Positions 1 to 6,534 of a stretch of 21,427 bases of DNA are shown piece by piece. The notes under the pieces are model-generated. The model ran no database searches and was not told where the DNA came from. It saw only the letters and a list, made by a program, of their open reading frames with translations. Origin of the DNA: DATAES01 sp036493595 (GTDB lineage Bacteria > Actinomycetota > Acidimicrobiia > Acidimicrobiales > JACDCH01); the NCBI GenBank assembly GCA_036493595.1, contig DASXPN010000030.1, positions 1 through 21,427 on the forward strand. Direction: 5' to 3'. The first letter of the stretch is position 1, and every line of letters begins with the position of its first letter. A program made the position numbers and the translations under genes.

Positions 1-69
1 CTCGCCGTGTGATGCGTTTTCTGGTCAGCAGCGCACCCGGATACGTGTGCATCCTCCATCATCCTTGCG

Positions 70-414
70 TTGAGACTCCCGAGGATCAGGATGAGGCAAT
101 ACACGTCCATTGCCTACACGGACCGTCTCGACGACTTCGGCGCGGCGCCCTCGATCGGCACCGTCGGCGACAGCTACGACAACGCGATGGCCGAATCGGC
201 GATCGGGCTGTTCAAAACCGAGCTCCACCGCAACCCCGCCGCGCTCGCCGCCAACGGCGGCCACTGGCGCGGCCTCGATGACCTCGAGATCGCGACGTGC
301 AGGTGGGTCGGCTGGTTCAACGATGAGCGCTTCCATGGCGAACTCGACGACCTCACCCCAGCCGAGGTCGAGGCGGCCTACTACCGTCACCACTCTCAGC
401 CCACCGCGGCATGA
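70..414 (+). pseudogene. IS3-family transposase, 3' remnant (integrase core C-terminus)
   Basis: Only the last ~100 residues of an IS3-type DDE transposase survive. The readable homology begins at QYTSIAYTDRL and runs through GTVGDSYDNAMAES to a WFNDERFHGELDDLTPAEVE-like tail. The Glu of NAMAES is the third DDE catalytic residue by family knowledge. The first Asp lies outside the preserved part. The second Asp, normally in an HSDxGSQYTS motif, is missing in this frame. A GATCAG upstream in another frame hints at a frameshift at about position 95, but that is weak. The apparent TTG start at 70 is not a real gene start. The protein cannot be active. Together with the recombinase remnant just downstream it marks a decayed mobile-element insertion next to a tRNA gene. 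What lies in 1-69 is not recognisable. Confidence 0.8.
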
Positions 415-464
415 GAAACCAACCCAACGAGCACACGTGAGACCCAGTCCGATTCAATCTTCCC

Positions 465-745
465 GTCCGCGGAGCGGCGTCCTACGACGAAGCAACCTCC
501 GGCGGCGGGTCTGGATCCCCGCAACCGTCGCCGTCGAGCTCGAAGGCTTGCGCTTCCACGATCTTCGTCACACCGGCGCGACGCCCGCCGCCGCGGGTGG
601 TGCGCCACTACGAGCGTTGATGAGCCGGCTCGGGCACAGCAGCGCGGCCGCTGCTATTCGCTATCCACATGTGCTCGATGGTCAGGACGCGGCAATCGCT
701 CATTACCTCGATGGGCTTGGGTCTGCGCTCGAGAGCGCGCCCTGA
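465..745 (+). pseudogene. Tyrosine recombinase (phage-type integrase), C-terminal remnant
   Basis: The frame ending at 745 encodes the catalytic C-terminus of a tyrosine recombinase. It reads RRSNLRRRVW, then FHDLRHTGAT (His and Arg of the HxLR box), RLGHSS (the GH box), and IRYPHV with the nucleophilic Tyr, ending DAAIAHYLDGL. The core-binding domain and first catalytic Arg are absent. The frame upstream of about 465 is unrelated sequence overlapping the transposase remnant. It is therefore a fragment left after truncation, probably by the IS element. Its stop is 110 bp from the 3' end of the convergent tRNA-Val gene. That is the position an integrase has when an element has inserted into the 3' end of a tRNA. 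Family assignment is secure; the origin from an element using this tRNA as attachment site is inferred. Confidence 0.8.
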
Positions 746-855
746 CCGCGCGTGAACGCAAACGACCGCCACAAAAGGGCACGCAGAGGGCACGACAGTT
801 GACTCGATTAAAGCATCCGAAACGGTCGAGTACCGGTGACCAGCGTCTTTCCGGG

Positions 856-929
856 TGGGCGCGGAGAGACTCGAACTCCCGACCCCCTCCTTGTAAGGGA
901 GGTGCTCTAACCAGCTGAGCTACGCGCCC
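856..929 (-). tRNA. tRNA-Val (anticodon TAC)
   Basis: The minus strand folds into a complete cloverleaf. The acceptor stem GGGCGCG/CGCGCCC is perfect. The D-stem is GCTC/GAGC, and the anticodon stem CCTCC/GGAGG encloses loop CTTACAA. The T-arm GGGAG/CTCTC encloses TTCGAGT, and the discriminator is A. The anticodon TAC lies at 893-895 and decodes GUA as valine. CCA is not encoded; CC follows the discriminator by chance. The 3' end faces the recombinase remnant, so this gene is a plausible integration target. Confidence 0.97.
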
Positions 930-939
930 GGGAGGTACG

Positions 940-945
940 AGCGTA
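940..945 (-). promoter_or_regulatory. Candidate -10 element of tRNA-Val
   Basis: The minus strand reads TACGCT ten bases upstream of the tRNA 5' end. It matches the actinobacterial TAnnnT -10 pattern at a spacing that would start transcription a few bases before the tRNA. No convincing -35 hexamer is seen, so this is only a positional match. Confidence 0.35.
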
Positions 946-990
946 GAGGGCACGGGATGGCGCGATCGCCGCGATCCGGTCGCGCGCCAC

Positions 991-996
991 TAGCAT
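991..996 (+). promoter_or_regulatory. Candidate -10 element of the zinc-ribbon gene
   Basis: TAGCAT matches the TAnnnT pattern. It would start transcription around 1003, leaving a short leader with the GGAGG ribosome binding site at 1019-1023. No clear -35 is visible. Confidence 0.35.
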
Positions 997-1030
997 GCGA
1001 GGGTCAAGCAGGTGGTTTGGAGGCTACGGC

Positions 1031-1408
1031 GTGACACTGTCGGACCGGTTGGAGCGAGCCAAGCGCGAGCGGTTGCTCGCCGCAGGGCTGCTACATAGCG
1101 AGGCTGCCCTCAAGCCGGATCCGGACATCGACGTGACCGACGACGCGAGGACCGATGCACCCGCGGACGACGGCATCCACATCGAGGTGGCGTCGGCCGG
1201 TCTGCATCCTGTCGCACAACCGACCGAGCAGGTTTCGGCGCCGAACAACGAGATCGTCACCGACGAGCAGAGCCCCAACTGTCCGAACTGCTTGCGACCC
1301 GGCCGGGTCGACATGGTCGACCTCGTGGGGAACACGGTGCACCTCAGCTGCGGCAGCTGCGGGACGATGTGGCGGGCGCGCCGGACGATCAGCCATCCGA
1401 ACGACTGA
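1031..1408 (+). CDS. Small zinc-ribbon protein of unknown function
   Basis: The GTG at 1031 is chosen because GGAGG at 1019-1023 sits seven bases before it. An in-frame start at 995 has no such signal. The product is 125 residues. Residues 1-25 are a basic amphipathic stretch (LSDRLERAKRERLLAAGLL). Residues 28-80 are acidic and low in complexity, probably disordered. The C-terminus holds two CxxC pairs (Cys84/Cys87 and Cys107/Cys110) separated by a VDLVGNTVHL strand, the layout of a zinc ribbon. No named family is recognised. A nucleic-acid or protein-interaction role is possible but unproven. Its 3' end overlaps the convergent DUF523 gene by 20 bp. Confidence 0.75.
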   Translation: MTLSDRLERAKRERLLAAGLLHSEAALKPDPDIDVTDDARTDAPADDGIHIEVASAGLHPVAQPTEQVSAPNNEIVTDEQSPNCPNCLRPGRVDMVDLVGNTVHLSCGSCGTMWRARRTISHPND

Positions 1409-1868
1409 CCGCCTCTTCGGACACCACCTCGACGCCGGCGAGTCGCAACGCCTCTGCCGTCACTCCTTCACCGGCCACGCGTGTGCGGGTGAACGAACCG
1501 TCGTAGATCTCACCGCAGCCACACGAAGGCGACCGTGCCTTCAACACTGCTCGCCGCGCGCCGACTGCGGTCGCAACCTGCACCGCATGTTCCGCACCGC
1601 GCTGGAACCACTCCGTGACGTCGTTGCCGTCTTCGTCGCGCACGCTGCCGTCGGGCGCGCGTTCTGCACGCCGTCGTGGAGTCGGTAGTCCGCCCGCAGT
1701 CTCGGGACACACCGCGACGATGCGATGCGACGCGCGCAACGCGATCACCGCGTCATCGGTGTTGGCTTCGCCGAGATGGTTGCAGCGAACACCGAGCAAG
1801 CATGACGACACGAGCAACACCGGTTGGGATCCCCGGTCAGCGCGTGCGCCAGCACTACCGTCGGCCAC
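1389..1868 (-). CDS. DUF523 family protein (YbbK-like)
   Basis: The 159-residue product shows the DUF523 signature in order: VSSCLLGVRCNHLGE near the N-terminus, then CPETAGGLPTPR, and finally VLKARSPSCGCGEIYDGSF followed by GEGVTAEALRLAGVEV. The three conserved Cys-containing motifs suggest a metal or thiol site. The molecular function of the family is not established. The start is uncertain. GTG at 1868 gives a 16-residue extension, while GTG at 1818-1820 begins directly at the conserved core; neither has a strong ribosome binding site. The gene is divergent from the sigma factor, with about 40 bp between starts, so the promoters must overlap. It converges on the zinc-ribbon gene with a 20-bp overlap. 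Confidence 0.9.
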   Translation of the reverse strand: MADGSAGARADRGSQPVLLVSSCLLGVRCNHLGEANTDDAVIALRASHRIVAVCPETAGGLPTPRRRAERAPDGSVRDEDGNDVTEWFQRGAEHAVQVATAVGARRAVLKARSPSCGCGEIYDGSFTRTRVAGEGVTAEALRLAGVEVVSEEAVSRSDG

Positions 1869-1884
1869 GAACCGAACCTACCCG

Positions 1885-1910
1885 CAAGGGGCGCGGACAA
1901 GGGGCGCGGA
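1885..1910 (+). repeat. Perfect 13-bp tandem duplication carrying the sigma-factor ribosome binding site
   Basis: The unit CAAGGGGCGCGGA occurs twice head to tail (1885-1897 and 1898-1910). Each copy holds an AAGGGG Shine-Dalgarno-like core. The last A of the second copy is the A of the sigma-factor ATG, so only the second core is correctly spaced (five bases). Confidence 0.9.
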
Positions 1911-2827
1911 TGGCTGGCCGGAGTACGACAGCGACGCAACGATCCGATCGCTCGGGTGATCGTGACCTCGTGCAGCAATACCTCGTCGAGTTGCGCAAGG
2001 AGCCGTTGCTCAACGCGGCGGACGAGATCGCGCTCGCGCAGACGATCGAGCTCGGTCGAGCACCGGACGCGACGCCCGAGCAGCGCTCGGACTCCATGGC
2101 GGCGCGCCAGCGCTTCATCCAAGCGAACCTCCGTCTCGTCGTGTCGGTGGCGAAGCGCTACCAGTCGTCCGGGCTACCGATGCTCGACCTCATCCAAGAG
2201 GGCAACCTCGGGTTGATGCGTGCGGTCGAGAAGTTCGACTGGCGGAAGGGCTTCAAGTTCTCGACGTACGCCACGTGGTGGATCCGTCAAGGCATCACGC
2301 GCGCCATCGCCGACAAGAGCCGCACGATCCGAGTTCCCGCCCACCTCGGTGAGGCGCTGTCCGTGCTGGCCCGCACTTCCGCGCAGCTGCTGAAGACGCT
2401 GGGTCGCGAGCCGACGATGGCCGAGCTCGCGCAGGAGAGTGGCTTCCCCGTCGACAAGGTCGAGGACGCGCTGCGCATCGAGCCCGATCTCGTTTCGCTC
2501 TCGGCCATCGTCGGATCCGACGGTGACGCGGAGCTGTCCGACCTCCTACCGGATCTCTCGGCGAGCGCGCCGGACGAGATGGCGACGCAGTCGCTCGAGT
2601 CCGCGGCGTTGCGCGAGTCGCTGCGACGGCTCGACGACCGCGAGCGCGAAGTGTTGTGCCTGCGGTTCGGGTTGAGCGCCGACCAGCCGTTGACGCTCGA
2701 AGAGGTCGGCCGCCGGTTCGATCTCACTCGGGAGCGGATACGCCAGATCGAGGCCAAGGCACTGACGAAGCTGCGTCACCCGTGCCTACCCGGCCATCTG
2801 CGCACGATGGTCACACTCGCCGGCTGA
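1910..2827 (+). CDS. RNA polymerase sigma factor, sigma-70 family, group 2 (SigA/SigB/HrdB-like)
   Basis: ATG at 1910 follows AAGGGG by five bases. The open frame further upstream is arginine-rich antisense of the DUF523 gene and is rejected. The 305-residue product has region 1.2 at about 19-50 (DLVQQYLVELRKEPLL). Region 2 at about 69-141 includes the core-binding DLIQEGNLGLMRAVEKFD and the -10-recognising FSTYATWWIRQGITRAI. Region 3 lies at about 150-225. Region 4 at about 245-300 carries the -35 helix-turn-helix LTLEEVGRRFDLTRERIRQ. Region 1.1, typical of the primary housekeeping factor, is absent. That and the length point to a non-essential group-2 factor directing a subset of promoters. 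No anti-sigma gene is adjacent. A palindrome directly after the stop probably terminates transcription. Confidence 0.95.
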   Translation: MAGRSTTATQRSDRSGDRDLVQQYLVELRKEPLLNAADEIALAQTIELGRAPDATPEQRSDSMAARQRFIQANLRLVVSVAKRYQSSGLPMLDLIQEGNLGLMRAVEKFDWRKGFKFSTYATWWIRQGITRAIADKSRTIRVPAHLGEALSVLARTSAQLLKTLGREPTMAELAQESGFPVDKVEDALRIEPDLVSLSAIVGSDGDAELSDLLPDLSASAPDEMATQSLESAALRESLRRLDDREREVLCLRFGLSADQPLTLEEVGRRFDLTRERIRQIEAKALTKLRHPCLPGHLRTMVTLAG

Positions 2828-2832
2828 ACTCC

Positions 2833-2868
2833 GGGTCCATTGTGGGGCCATGGCCCCACAATGGAACC
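2833..2868. terminator. 36-bp palindrome between convergent genes, likely bidirectional terminator
   Basis: Bases 2836-2865 form a perfect 30-bp palindrome centred on GGCCATGGCC. It extends to 2833-2868 with one mismatched pair. It starts six bases after the sigma-factor stop and ends about 20 bases before the stop of the convergent NUDIX gene. A transcript from either strand would fold into a stem of about 13 bp with a CATG loop. There is no T-tract, as is common for high-GC terminators. A protein-binding operator cannot be excluded. Confidence 0.65.
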
Positions 2869-2888
2869 AACATTCGGGCGTGTGAGGG

Positions 2889-3392
2889 TCAAGCGGGCAA
2901 GGGACGGGCCGGCGGGGAGAGGCTCGCTCGAGCCAGAGCTTGCAGCGCCTGGCTGGTCTCGCGTTGCACGTCGGGCAACTCCGTCGGCGAGAACCATCCC
3001 GCTTCCACGATCTCGACCGACGTCGGACGCGCTGTGTCCGCGTCCGAGTCACGCGTGGGCCGGGCGCGGTACACGATGTCGATGCGCCTCGGCACCGCGT
3101 CGATGACGACCGCGGGTTCGGACACCAACGTGATGTCGAGACCGACCTCTTCGCGGATCTCGCGGCGGGCGGCGGCCGCAGGATGCTCGCGCCGTTGCAA
3201 CAGTCCCCCCGGCAGTCCCCAGTGGTTCCGGTAGGACTGGCGAATCAGCAGCACCCGGCCGTCAGCGCGCTCGATGAGGCAAGTGGCGCCGACCGTGAAC
3301 GTCGGAGCCACACGGCGCACGACACCGCGCCGCGCCCGTCGCGGCAATCGGCGATACAGCCGCAACAACTGGAGATGGACCCACTCGGTCAC
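2889..3392 (-). CDS. NUDIX hydrolase
   Basis: The 167-residue product contains a complete Nudix box at residues 63-85: G63, five residues, E69, seven residues, then REIREEVGL. This binds the metal that hydrolyses a nucleoside-diphosphate linked to a variable moiety. A basic N-terminal extension of about 25 residues (LLRLYRRLPRRARRGVVRR) precedes the fold. A preceding LIRQSYRNHWGLPGG strand is typical of the family. Substrate cannot be predicted. GTG at 3392 is used and lies 18 bases after the stop of the IMPase-family gene, so the two are probably co-transcribed. The gene ends before the palindrome that separates it from the sigma factor. Confidence 0.93.
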   Translation of the reverse strand: MTEWVHLQLLRLYRRLPRRARRGVVRRVAPTFTVGATCLIERADGRVLLIRQSYRNHWGLPGGLLQRREHPAAAARREIREEVGLDITLVSEPAVVIDAVPRRIDIVYRARPTRDSDADTARPTSVEIVEAGWFSPTELPDVQRETSQALQALARASLSPPARPLPA

Positions 3393-3410
3393 CAGGTCAG
3401 GCTAAGCGCC

Positions 3411-4181
3411 TCATCTCGTCGTGGCGCGCCTCGTGGTGGCGCGCCTCGCGGCGGCGCGCCTGGCCGCGGTGACCTCGGTGAGGAGGTCCGCGTTGGCGGC
3501 CGCCAGCGGCGTCCGTCGTGCCTCGTGTTCGAGCACGACCAGATCACGATCATCGGCATCGGCCACGACCGCGCCGGCCTCCGTGCACACCAGCATCCCG
3601 CCGAGGTAGTCCCACGGACCGTGCGCGTCGTGACTGCAATCGATGTACGCGTCGACGACACCCGCCGCGACCGCGCACAGGTCGAGCGCGGCTGCGCCGA
3701 GCGCGCGGTACTGATACCAACCGAGATATTCGGGCGGATACCCCGACAGCGCCACCATTGATTCGCGCAGCCGGGTCCGCGTCGACGGCGTCGGAGCGAT
3801 GCCGTCGACCGTCGCGCCCGCGCCTCGCTCCGCCGCGAACGTCGAACCGCTCGCGAGGTTGATCACGAGCGCGGCGAGCGGCCCTTCGGCGTCGACCGCG
3901 CACAAGCTCGTCGCGAACCACGGGATGCCGCGCGACGCGTTCGTCGACCCGTCGACGGGATCGACCACGACCGTCACCGGCCGTTCGGGATGATGGCGAC
4001 CCGACTCCTCGGACAGCACGCCGAGCCCCCGGCCGTCGAGCACGGCGACCGCCGCGCTGTCGGCCGCGAGATCGCTCAAGTACTGGCCTGGCTTCGTGCC
4101 CGCGAGGCCCCAGTCGTCGAGTCCGTCGAGCGCGGCCCGGATGGCGGCGGCCGTCTCCGCCAGCGCGGCGTGCAGATCCAT
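3411..4181 (-). CDS. Inositol monophosphatase family protein
   Basis: ATG at 4181 gives 256 residues and begins at the expected N-terminal helix; the longer frame to 4292 overlaps the divergent gene and is not needed. The metal-dependent phosphatase motifs are intact: SEESG (Glu58, Glu59), DPVDGSTN at 74-81 (Asp74, Asp77) and GPWDYLGG (Asp191). By family knowledge it removes phosphate from inositol monophosphate or a related small sugar phosphate or nucleotide in the cytoplasm. The C-terminus is odd: the last ~18 residues are a repetitive RRATT-type basic tail encoded by a 15-bp tandem repeat. The gene leads a probable two-gene unit with the NUDIX hydrolase and is divergent from the unrecognised gene at 4252. 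Confidence 0.92.
   Translation of the reverse strand: MDLHAALAETAAAIRAALDGLDDWGLAGTKPGQYLSDLAADSAAVAVLDGRGLGVLSEESGRHHPERPVTVVVDPVDGSTNASRGIPWFATSLCAVDAEGPLAALVINLASGSTFAAERGAGATVDGIAPTPSTRTRLRESMVALSGYPPEYLGWYQYRALGAAALDLCAVAAGVVDAYIDCSHDAHGPWDYLGGMLVCTEAGAVVADADDRDLVVLEHEARRTPLAAANADLLTEVTAARRAAARRATTRRATTR
3417..3461. repeat. Three 15-bp tandem repeats at the 3' end of the IMPase-family gene
   Basis: Three units of 15 bp (3417-3431, 3432-3446, 3447-3461) share the core GTGGCGCGCCT or GCGGCGCGCCT, each containing GGCGCGCC. The unit length keeps the frame and adds five residues per copy (RRATT/RRAAA) to the protein tail, so copy number could vary without breaking the gene. Confidence 0.9.
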
Positions 4182-4251
4182 CCGGCGATGGTGGCAGGAC
4201 AGTGACGTCCCCGCAGGAATTCGGCCCGAGCCGTGGCAGGCTGTGGGGGAT

Positions 4252-4815
4252 ATGGCCGTCATCGATGTGGCCGGCTTCGTCGCCGACCTCAAGGATCACG
4301 CGTCGGATCACGGCTTCCACGTCCACGACGAGCGCCACTTCGTCGAGACGTATTCGCTGCGTCAGGCGTGGGAGGTGGACCTCCACCCCGAAGAGGCGTG
4401 CAACGGCCCGCTCGACCTGCACTTGTCGTTGGAGGTCGACCCGCGCCAGCTCCTCTCGTTCGAGGACGCCGTGCTCTCGCTCACCGACGGCGACGATCCC
4501 GTCGACCACTTCCACTTCCCGCTGCTCTTCACGTGGACGCTGCCGCCGTTGCCGAAGGGCCCCGATCTCCTCGTGCTCGCCACCGACCTCGCGGGCATCG
4601 GCGAGACCGAGTTGCCGCTCGAGGTCTCGGCGATCGATTCGTTCGCGGCGGTGACCGACGCGCCGGAGCGCAGCCTGAGCGTCGTGGCCCGCATCGAGGT
4701 GTCACTGGCGGCGATCTACAAGAACGAAGAGCAGTTGTGTGACGTGCTCGACCGCTGCCTCGCGGTCAGCGACTTCCTCGTCCGCCACGCGCCAGCGTGG
4801 CTCGACGAAGTCTGA
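4252..4815 (+). CDS. Conserved-looking protein of unknown function
   Basis: The reading frame codes for about 187 residues with normal codon use and an acidic composition. I do not recognise the family. Visible features are an N-terminal AVIDVAGFVADLKDHASDHG, a DLHLSLEVDP strand, FHFPLLFTWTLPPLPKGPD in the middle, and a helical C-terminus (LCDVLDRCLAVSDFLVRHA). No signal peptide or membrane segment is seen. The start is ambiguous. ATG at 4252 is chosen, but its GGGGGA is only one base away; GTG at 4243 is in frame and possible. The gene is divergent from the IMPase-family gene (70 bp between starts). It overlaps the 3' end of the convergent second IMPase-like gene by 50 bp. Confidence 0.7.
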   Translation: MAVIDVAGFVADLKDHASDHGFHVHDERHFVETYSLRQAWEVDLHPEEACNGPLDLHLSLEVDPRQLLSFEDAVLSLTDGDDPVDHFHFPLLFTWTLPPLPKGPDLLVLATDLAGIGETELPLEVSAIDSFAAVTDAPERSLSVVARIEVSLAAIYKNEEQLCDVLDRCLAVSDFLVRHAPAWLDEV

Positions 4816-5719
4816 GTCTGAGCTCCGTCGCGATCGTCTCGTTGGCGTACGCCGCCCACGCGCACGGCGTGGTCGTGTCGAGCGGGTAGTCGAGCGGCCC
4901 GGACGGCAATGCCTCCACGATCACGCCAGCCGCTTCCGCGACGAGCCACCCCGCAAGGTCGTAAGGGTGCGCGCCGAATTCGCCGGCGACGAGCGGTCTC
5001 GGGTCGAGCACGGCGAGCTCGCGGCCGGCAGCCAGCTCGATCAACTGCCCGCCGCTGCAGAGATACGGGTCCTCGTAGGTCTCGAGGCCGGCCAGCAACT
5101 CGTCCTCCCACGCGCCGAGCGCGGCCTTGCCGCCGGGTGCGAACCGGGCCACCGTGACGAAGCCGCGGGCGAGATCGGTGCGGGTGGAAGGCGTCAACGA
5201 CACAGGCCGAGGCGGCTCGTCGCCGACGAGGACATCGTCGACGACCACCGGCGGTCCGTCGCCGCGCACCGCGCACGCCACCATCCCCATCGCAGCGCGA
5301 GCGGTCGGCAACTCGACGCACACGCTGACCTCGAGATCCGCGAGCGTCCTCGCGTCGCGCCCCGCGCCGAGAAGGACCCACGCGCTGCGCTTGCCGGCCA
5401 CCCACGGCCGGCTGCCGTCGACGGGGTCCACGAGGTAGCGCCACACTCCCCCCGCGGCGCCCACTGCCACGGGCTCGTCGAAGCCTTCGAGCACCATCGA
5501 GCCAGGCCATTGCGTCCCGACCTCGCGTTGCATCGCGTCGAGCAGGGCGGTCTCGGCCCGCTCGTCGACGCCGAAGATCTCATCGCCGCCGCGCTGGGCC
5601 ACAACGCGCTCGTCGCCGGGGTGGGGGCCGGCGCCGACCGCGTCGCGGACCTGCCTGCCGACCGTCGCGAGTGCGTCGGCCAGCTCGCGCAGCCCGTGCC
5701 TGTCGTCGCCGTCAGTCAG
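4766..5719 (-). CDS. Diverged inositol monophosphatase-superfamily protein
   Basis: The C-terminal 300 residues of this frame resemble IMPase-family proteins. There is an N-terminal helix (LRELADALATVGRQV), then DEIFGVDERAETALL, a modified metal motif YLVDPVDGSRPW, and a late HPYDLAGWLVAEAAG that matches the WDxxAG box. The early Glu motif is altered (LEGFDEP), and the Asn of DPVDGxxN is replaced, so activity or substrate may differ from the classic enzymes. The start is a judgement. A CTG at 5717-5719 overlaps the permease stop (CTGA) and keeps the N-terminal helix, with AAGGA nine bases upstream. GTG at 5602 is the first standard start and would remove that helix. It is the last gene of the ABC exporter operon and overlaps the convergent gene at 4252-4815 by 50 bp. 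Confidence 0.8.
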   Translation of the reverse strand: MTDGDDRHGLRELADALATVGRQVRDAVGAGPHPGDERVVAQRGGDEIFGVDERAETALLDAMQREVGTQWPGSMVLEGFDEPVAVGAAGGVWRYLVDPVDGSRPWVAGKRSAWVLLGAGRDARTLADLEVSVCVELPTARAAMGMVACAVRGDGPPVVVDDVLVGDEPPRPVSLTPSTRTDLARGFVTVARFAPGGKAALGAWEDELLAGLETYEDPYLCSGGQLIELAAGRELAVLDPRPLVAGEFGAHPYDLAGWLVAEAAGVIVEALPSGPLDYPLDTTTPCAWAAYANETIATELRLRLRRATLARGGRGSR

Positions 5720-6534
5720 GAGAGGATGTCCTTGCGGCGGAAGCGCACGAGCGCGGCGACGCAGAAGATGACGGTGAACGCGATCGCGGACGCGACGCCC
5801 TTCCACATGTCGTGCGTGGTGCCGCCGAGGAACAGGTTGCGCCACTCGTCCCAGTAGCGGGTCGGCAGCAACGGCTTGATCGAGCTCAGGCTCGGCACCG
5901 CCGTGAGGACTTGCGAGGCCACGACCACCACGACCGTGCTCACCACGGCGGCCGCGGTCGAGTCCGTCAGGGTCGACAGGAAGATGCCGATGGCGACGAC
6001 CGCCAGCATCGTGAGCGCGACGTAGGCCGACGCCAGCCCCAGCCGTCCGAGCGCTTCGCCAATCGGTACCGACACGGGGAGCGGGAAGAGCCGTGTCTGC
6101 TGGATGGCGGTGGCATCGTGCCAGCCGAAGGCGATGGTGCCCGAGATCAGGCCGGCGCCCACGATGAAGACGATCGCGATCAACGTGAGGACGTAGGCCA
6201 CGGTCAGCTTGGCGAGGATCAACTTGGCGCGACTCACCGGCCGCACCAAGAGGTAGCGCAGGGTGCCCCACGTCGCTTCGCCCGACACGCTCTCTCCCGC
6301 GAACGCGGCCACGACAACGACGAGGAAGAACTGGCTCATCACGACCAGCGCGATGAGGCCGACGTTGATGCCGCTGCTGGTCAGGATCGTGAACAGGTTC
6401 AGGTCGAAGCGCCGCCGGCGCGGCGGATCGAGGTAGCTCGCGACGGTGATGATCACGGGCACCGTGGCGAGCATCGCGAGGCACGCCCATGTCCGTATGC
6501 GGCGAACCTGACGTACCCATTCGACGCGGATCAT
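5716..6534 (-). CDS. ABC-2 type transporter permease
   Basis: The ATG at 6534 overlaps the ATPase stop in an ATGA, which fixes the start and implies translational coupling. The 272-residue product shows about six membrane segments, at roughly 17-35, 55-78, 109-132, 165-185, 190-213 and 247-265. The segment after the second helix, ESVSGEATWGTLRYLLVRPVSR, is the typical cytoplasmic loop of ABC-2 permeases, where the ATPase docks. It ends with a short basic tail (RFRRKDILS). With the ATPase it would form a homodimeric exporter or a membrane-maintenance transporter in the cytoplasmic membrane. The cargo cannot be predicted. Confidence 0.93.
   Translation of the reverse strand: MIRVEWVRQVRRIRTWACLAMLATVPVIITVASYLDPPRRRRFDLNLFTILTSSGINVGLIALVVMSQFFLVVVVAAFAGESVSGEATWGTLRYLLVRPVSRAKLILAKLTVAYVLTLIAIVFIVGAGLISGTIAFGWHDATAIQQTRLFPLPVSVPIGEALGRLGLASAYVALTMLAVVAIGIFLSTLTDSTAAAVVSTVVVVVASQVLTAVPSLSSIKPLLPTRYWDEWRNLFLGGTTHDMWKGVASAIAFTVIFCVAALVRFRRKDILS

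Noticed and set aside
654..953. Minus-strand reading frame of 99 codons with RVAQLVRAPPLQGGGREFESL
   Set aside because: This peptide is the translation of the tRNA-Val gene, a well-known spurious product.
1676..1909. Upstream extension of the sigma-factor frame
   Set aside because: Arg-rich antisense of the DUF523 gene, and a good ribosome binding site precedes the ATG at 1910.
3550..4515. Minus-strand reading frame of 321 codons
   Set aside because: Arg-rich shadow in another frame of the intact IMPase-family gene and antisense to the gene at 4252.
5720..6520. N-terminal extension of the second IMPase-like frame
   Set aside because: It is the permease gene read in another frame and is rich in Arg/His; the homologous part begins only at about 5719.
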